From: Bacteroidota bacterium | Lineage (GTDB): Bacteria > Bacteroidota > Bacteroidia > B-17B0 > Aurantibacillaceae | Direction: 5' to 3' | Length of the DNA: 10,637 nucleotides | NCBI GenBank assembly: GCA_025359355.1 | Contig: JANYGR010000294.1 | Location: 1-10,637 of the forward strand | Shown: positions 7,767 to 10,637 of the stretch, in pieces | How positions within the stretch are numbered: the first letter of the stretch is position 1 | Layout of the letters: each line of letters opens with the position of its first letter | The notes under the pieces: generated by a model | The model's input: only the letters and a program-made list of their open reading frames with translations | Databases searched by the model: none | Told to the model about the DNA's origin: nothing | Program-made: the position numbers and the translations under genes

Positions 7767-7831
7767 CATTGCGTGATAAGCAATCTAACTATACGTGAGA
7801 TTGCTTCGTCGCTGAAAAGCTCCTCGCAATG
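7767..7831. repeat. Composite palindromic intergenic repeat (CATTGCG...CGCAATG family)
   Basis: Outer arms CATTGCG (7767-7773) and CGCAATG (7825-7831) enclose a perfect 9-bp inner stem, AAGCAATCT (7778-7786) with AGATTGCTT (7798-7806), and a small GCT-GAAA-AGC hairpin at 7811-7820. The minus strand reads like the 'cattgcgagg...gaagcaatctcac' elements that I recall as dispersed repeats in many bacterial genomes. No coding frame or transposase is present, so it resembles a REP/MITE-type element. It lies 20 bp beyond the 33-bp palindrome. Confidence 0.65.
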
Positions 7832-7931
7832 ACATACTACTTCAGATTTTCCCTTCTCTCCCTAAATAAAACTTTAATTCCAATAAATTAAATTGTAATA
7901 GCATAAATATTTAAAAACAATGCTAAACTTT

Positions 7932-7963
7932 TTTGCTGAAATTCGGTTTAGATAATATCTTTA
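7932..7963 (+). promoter_or_regulatory. Bacteroidota-type promoter of the desaturase gene
   Basis: TTTG (7932-7935), a 20-nt spacer and TATCTTTA (7956-7963) match the Bacteroidota consensus TTTG-N~20-TAnnTTTG with one mismatch (final G to A). The -7 element ends 7 bp before the ATG at 7971, so the leader would be only a few bases, close to leaderless. Its position after the palindromes fits independent transcription of the desaturase. Confidence 0.5.
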
Positions 7964-7970
7964 CATCAAA

Positions 7971-8936
7971 ATGTTACAAGGTAAACAACTCATACTGGCT
8001 ACTCGTCCTTTTGCTAAAGAAGATAGAACTAAAAGTTGGGTACTTACCATTTCTACACTTTTTATTTTAATTGCTTTTTTATTAGGAACCGTTTATAATT
8101 TCCATTGGATATTAAAGCTACTATGCAGTATTGGTGCAGGTTTTACCATTGTTCGCTTTTTTGTTATTTACCACGATCATCAGCATAAAGCCATATTAGA
8201 TAAATCTCCTTTGGCAACTTTTATCTTTACTATTTTTGGTTTTTATGTATTAGCGCCAACCGGTATTTGGAGCAGAAGCCACGATTACCATCACAAAAAC
8301 AACTCTAAGCTATTTAGCGCCAGTATTGGTTCTTATCCAATTTACACCAAACAAAAGTTTGTGACATTAAGTAAGAATGAGCAGAGGTATTATTTATTCA
8401 TTCGTCATCCTTTAACCATATTGTTTGGATACATCTTTGCCTTTATGTATGGCATGTGTATTCAATCTATTATCAACCGCTTTAGTAAGCACATAGATTC
8501 CTTAGTAGCCTTAATACTTCATTTCGCATATCAGATAGCCGTTTTTTATTTTTTAGGGTGGCACACATGGATCTTCTTATGTGCTATTCCTCATTTTATT
8601 TCGGGCGCTTTAGGTGCTTATGCGTTTTATGCACAACATAATTTTCCAGGTGTTACTTTTGTGGGTAATGAAGAATGGACTTATGAAGGCGCTGCTTTAG
8701 ATTCATCAAGTTATATGGAATTAAGTTGGCCACTTCGTTGGGCTACAGCTAACATTGGATATCACCACATTCATCACTTGAATGCGCGCATCCCTTTTTA
8801 CCGATTACCAGAAGTAATGGCAGCCATCCCCGAATTACAACATCCAAAAAAAACATCATTGAAACCTAAAGACGTGATGGCTTGCTTTAAGCTTAAAGTG
8901 TGGGATTTCGAAAAACAACAAATGGTTGGGATTTAA
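7971..8936 (+). CDS. Membrane fatty-acid desaturase
   Basis: Integral membrane di-iron desaturase of 321 residues that should insert a double bond into acyl chains of membrane lipids using O2. The three histidine boxes are visible: HDHQH at 68-72, HDYHH at 104-108 and HHIHH at 265-269 in GYHHIHHLNARIP, with H223 in QHNFPG as a possible extra ligand. Hydrophobic segments at ~23-45, 47-66, 80-99, 147-167 and 178-212 fit the usual topology, with the boxes on the cytosolic side. The boxes resemble the acyl-lipid delta-12/omega-6 (DesA, COG3239) group, but regioselectivity cannot be read from sequence, and related hydroxylases share this fold. The start is firm because the next in-frame Met is at residue 159. 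It stands alone behind its own promoter, with 61 bp to the next gene. Confidence 0.92.
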   Translation: MLQGKQLILATRPFAKEDRTKSWVLTISTLFILIAFLLGTVYNFHWILKLLCSIGAGFTIVRFFVIYHDHQHKAILDKSPLATFIFTIFGFYVLAPTGIWSRSHDYHHKNNSKLFSASIGSYPIYTKQKFVTLSKNEQRYYLFIRHPLTILFGYIFAFMYGMCIQSIINRFSKHIDSLVALILHFAYQIAVFYFLGWHTWIFLCAIPHFISGALGAYAFYAQHNFPGVTFVGNEEWTYEGAALDSSSYMELSWPLRWATANIGYHHIHHLNARIPFYRLPEVMAAIPELQHPKKTSLKPKDVMACFKLKVWDFEKQQMVGI

Positions 8937-8997
8937 TTGGTGATAAAATTTATATGTAGTTAGGCAAGTTGTTATATAAAATTAAATTAAGAAATTT

Positions 8998-9396
8998 ATG
9001 AGTAAATTAGGCTGTATATGTGGTCATACAATTGTTGATCAAACTGATAACATTCCTTATAAAGCTAGTTTTATTCGAGATGAAGATTTAGAAAGAACTT
9101 ACGACCATTATGATGATGTTGATGCTTTTATTAATGCAATAAAAAATGGTGAGCGTCAAAAATGGCTAGATAAATATTTTGGTAAAGGTCTTTATACAAA
9201 TATATCTGACTCATCTGTTATTAATGATATAATTAGAAGATATATATCAAGGTTTGAAAGTGATATTTTCTTATGTGAAAATTGTGGACGAATTAAAATT
9301 CAAAATGGAAATACTAATATGTACACTTCATTCTTACCTGAAGACAATAATTGGACAGGTATTTTTAAAGGAATTTCAAATAATTCAGCATCTTAA
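8998..9396 (+). CDS. Uncharacterised small protein with CxC and CxxC motifs, putative zinc-ribbon
   Basis: Protein of 132 residues that I cannot assign to a named family. It starts MSKLGCICGH, so C6 and C8 form a CxC pair, and ends with CENCGR, C93 and C96 forming a CxxC pair; together they could hold one zinc ion and bring the N- and C-terminal parts together. Between them lies an acidic, Asp/Tyr-rich helical stretch (~28-85). There is no signal peptide or membrane segment, so it should be cytosolic. I have an impression of similar small CxCG/CxxC proteins as stand-alone genes in various bacteria, some near toxin or immunity genes, but no toxin is seen here. The stretch looks more AT-rich than the desaturase before it. 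The ATG has an A-rich leader (AAATTAAGAAATTT) but no clear Shine-Dalgarno. Confidence 0.75.
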   Translation: MSKLGCICGHTIVDQTDNIPYKASFIRDEDLERTYDHYDDVDAFINAIKNGERQKWLDKYFGKGLYTNISDSSVINDIIRRYISRFESDIFLCENCGRIKIQNGNTNMYTSFLPEDNNWTGIFKGISNNSAS

Positions 9397-9446
9397 TTTT
9401 AACTTTATATAAGCTGTAATCCATTAGTGATAAATCCTTTGTAATA

Positions 9447-9983
9447 ATGATAAGAATAAATATCACATTCTTTTTAATACTTTTTCTAACTGCTTGTGAA
9501 ATTAGGTTTAAGGACGAAGACCTGACGGTATATAATATTTATAAGCTAAATGACACTTTGGTTTTTAAAAACAAATTAGGACAATTAAAAAAGTTCGCAA
9601 TAATATCAAAGAATATTATTAATAAAGGTTGGGACGCCAATACAGGATTGTATAATCCTCAAGTAGCTTATGTTAAGTATAAGGACTTTTCAAAGCCTGA
9701 AACAATTTATTATGATAATTCTTTTCTAACGATTTATCAAAAAACAAAAAATGAAATAGAGGAAACAATTTATTTTAATGATTTTATTGGAAGTATAGAC
9801 AGGGATAAGCAAAAGACAAAAGAATTCTCTTCCTTATATAATGAACAAATTTATAAAATACCTAAATTTGATATGACAACCGTTAGAGATTCAATTGATA
9901 TCTTATATGTTTATTGGACAGATAAGGCAGGAATAATATCTTATGAATATAAAAATGGAGATAAGTGGACATTAGTAAAATAA
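9447..9983 (+). CDS. Uncharacterised lipoprotein
   Basis: Protein of 178 residues with a lipoprotein signal: a hydrophobic stretch (residues 4-14, INITFFLILFL) and lipobox LTAC, with acylated C17. The mature part begins CEIRFKDED, a short acidic/lysine run that may relate to the surface-export signals of Bacteroidota lipoproteins, but the match is loose. The rest is rich in Tyr, Lys, Asp and Ile, with short beta-prone segments (TVYNIYKLNDTLVF, YKNGDKWTLVK) and no motif I recognise. It follows the CxC/CxxC gene by 50 bp with no terminator between, so co-transcription is possible. ATG 9447 is chosen because the signal peptide begins there. Function unknown; it is attached to the inner or outer membrane by prediction. 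Confidence 0.8.
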   Translation: MIRINITFFLILFLTACEIRFKDEDLTVYNIYKLNDTLVFKNKLGQLKKFAIISKNIINKGWDANTGLYNPQVAYVKYKDFSKPETIYYDNSFLTIYQKTKNEIEETIYFNDFIGSIDRDKQKTKEFSSLYNEQIYKIPKFDMTTVRDSIDILYVYWTDKAGIISYEYKNGDKWTLVK

Positions 9984-10018
9984 AAATATTCTATAATAAC
10001 CCATTCACAAAATCCTTA

Positions 10019-10192
10019 CTACCTCAATTTCAACAAAGCATTTCGTTTGGCTAAATAGGCTTGAAGCACAGCGTCAAAGCCTTTGTTGATGTCAGCTTCT
10101 ATGAAATCAATGTTATATTGTCCGCATTTAAGTTTTAAAGCTTCGGTGTATTCATTTATTTTTTGAAGATACATCTTCCATTTTTTTATCCG
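10019..10192 (-). pseudogene. Remnant of a DUF58-like protein, C-terminal ~57 codons only
   Basis: On the minus strand an open stretch of 57 codons ends at TAG (10021-10019) and is closed upstream by an in-frame TAA (10195-10193). It reads WKMYLQKINEYTEALKLKC, then YNIDFIEADINKGFDAVL, then QAYLAKRNALLKLR. From memory this is the extreme C-terminus of Bacteroidota DUF58 proteins, which usually sit in MoxR/Bat-type operons and are several times longer. The only Met is internal, no start context is visible, and the AT-rich DNA between it and the cca stop (10193-10259) shows no N-terminal part. I read it as a 5'-deleted gene fragment. A short independent protein is less likely. The family call is from recall of a short tail, so it is moderate. 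Confidence 0.5.
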
Positions 10193-10259
10193 TTATATGA
10201 AATAAAATCACATCATGTTTTTTCTATTTCAAATGTTGTATTAATCTATTTACTCAGAT

Positions 10260-10637
10260 TTACACAATTTCTTTGGCTTTGGCCTCTAAAAATTCCATGG
10301 CAGCTTTTCGTTCGTTTGGAATAAAACCGTCTAAAATAGCATCTTTCAGAGCATTTTTAAGATCACCTACTTTTTTACTTGGAGGTAAATTAAAAATAGA
10401 CATAATCTCTTCGCCACTCACAGGCGGTTGCCAATTTCTGATCTTGTCTTTTTCTTCAAGCTCTTTTAATTTACTTCTTACAAGTTCGAAATTTTGCAAA
10501 TAGCGTTTTACTTTCGTTGGATTTTTTGTGGTGATATCGGCTTCGCAAAGTGTCATTAAATCATCAATATCATCGCCTGCTTCAAATAATAAACGACGGA
10601 TAGCGCTATCGGTTATTTCTGTTTTAGCTAATACAAT
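10260..10637 (-). CDS. cca: CCA tRNA nucleotidyltransferase, C-terminal part (5' end beyond window)
   Basis: The minus-strand frame is open from the right edge (10637, first base of a codon) to TAA at 10262-10260, giving 125 residues; the Met at 10556 is internal, not a start. CCA-adding enzymes add or repair the 3'-CCA of tRNAs. The nucleotidyltransferase head lies outside the window. Visible is the C-terminal body/tail: ITDSAIRRLLFEAGDDIDDL, LCEADITTKN, KVKRYLQNFE, then IRNWQPPVSGEEIM, a PPSKKVGDLK loop and DAILDGFIPNE, the helical region that in class II enzymes contacts the tRNA elbow. The wording matches Bacteroidota Cca proteins with an HD domain, as I recall them. The end KAKEIV is close to the usual length of the tail. 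The gene is separated from the DUF58 fragment by 67 bp. Confidence 0.85.
   Translation of the reverse strand: MVLAKTEITDSAIRRLLFEAGDDIDDLMTLCEADITTKNPTKVKRYLQNFELVRSKLKELEEKDKIRNWQPPVSGEEIMSIFNLPPSKKVGDLKNALKDAILDGFIPNERKAAMEFLEAKAKEIV

Noticed and set aside
7751..7835. tRNA-like cloverleaf suggested by nested stems in the CATTGCG repeat
   Set aside because: There is no T-loop GTTCRA, anticodon arm of proper size or CCA-side acceptor pairing; nested palindromes explain the pairing better.
9410..9446. Promoter for the lipoprotein gene around ATCCTTTG
   Set aside because: It differs from TAnnTTTG at both of the first two bases and no -33 element stands at the right distance.
10273..10503. Plus-strand open frame of 76 codons
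   Set aside because: It overlaps the cca coding sequence antisense and its peptide shows no motif; cca is recognisable.

Overview
The window is low-GC DNA that reads as a Bacteroidota chromosome. The evidence is the type IX secretion (T9SS) cassette (type B C-terminal sorting domains, a PorP/SprF-like barrel, an OmpA protein with TPR and PD40 repeats), the weak or absent Shine-Dalgarno sequences, and a Bacteroidota-type promoter (TTTG, 20 nt, TAnnTTTR) before the desaturase. Genus cannot be set from the sequence. No phage, CRISPR, transposase or tRNA/rRNA gene is visible.

Layout. (1) 1-151 is the last 49 codons of a type B sorting-domain protein. (2) 152-820 is a non-coding, C-poor stretch dominated by a tandem array of about 27 units of exactly 21 bp (226-792), which stops 28 bp before the next start codon. 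(3) 821-7698 is a probable three-gene T9SS cassette: a 1042-residue secreted protein (FG-GAP/VCBS-like propeller, Ig-like repeats, type B sorting domain), a PorP/SprF-like outer membrane protein, and an 889-residue PorE-like protein (TPR, PD40, three ~112-residue repeats, OmpA domain). (4) 7699-7970 holds a 33-bp perfect palindrome, a second composite palindromic repeat and a promoter. (5) 7971-8936 is a membrane fatty-acid desaturase. (6) 8998-9983 holds two small unrecognised genes: a four-cysteine (CxC...CxxC) protein and a lipoprotein. (7) The right end is on the minus strand: an N-terminally missing remnant that looks like the tail of a DUF58 protein, then the C-terminal part of a CCA-adding enzyme that runs off the window.

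How the genes fit together. By analogy with SprB/SprF of Flavobacterium, the PorP/SprF-like protein is probably the partner needed to export the large protein encoded just before it, and the OmpA protein would tie the outer-membrane complex to peptidoglycan. The partial gene at the left edge has a very similar C-terminus (30 of 49 residues identical by hand count), so the locus probably holds at least two tandem type B cargo proteins separated by the 21-bp array. The array is the least explained element: it is regular, partly re-duplicated as a 105-bp block, has a degenerate dyad in each unit, and sits directly upstream of a surface-protein gene.
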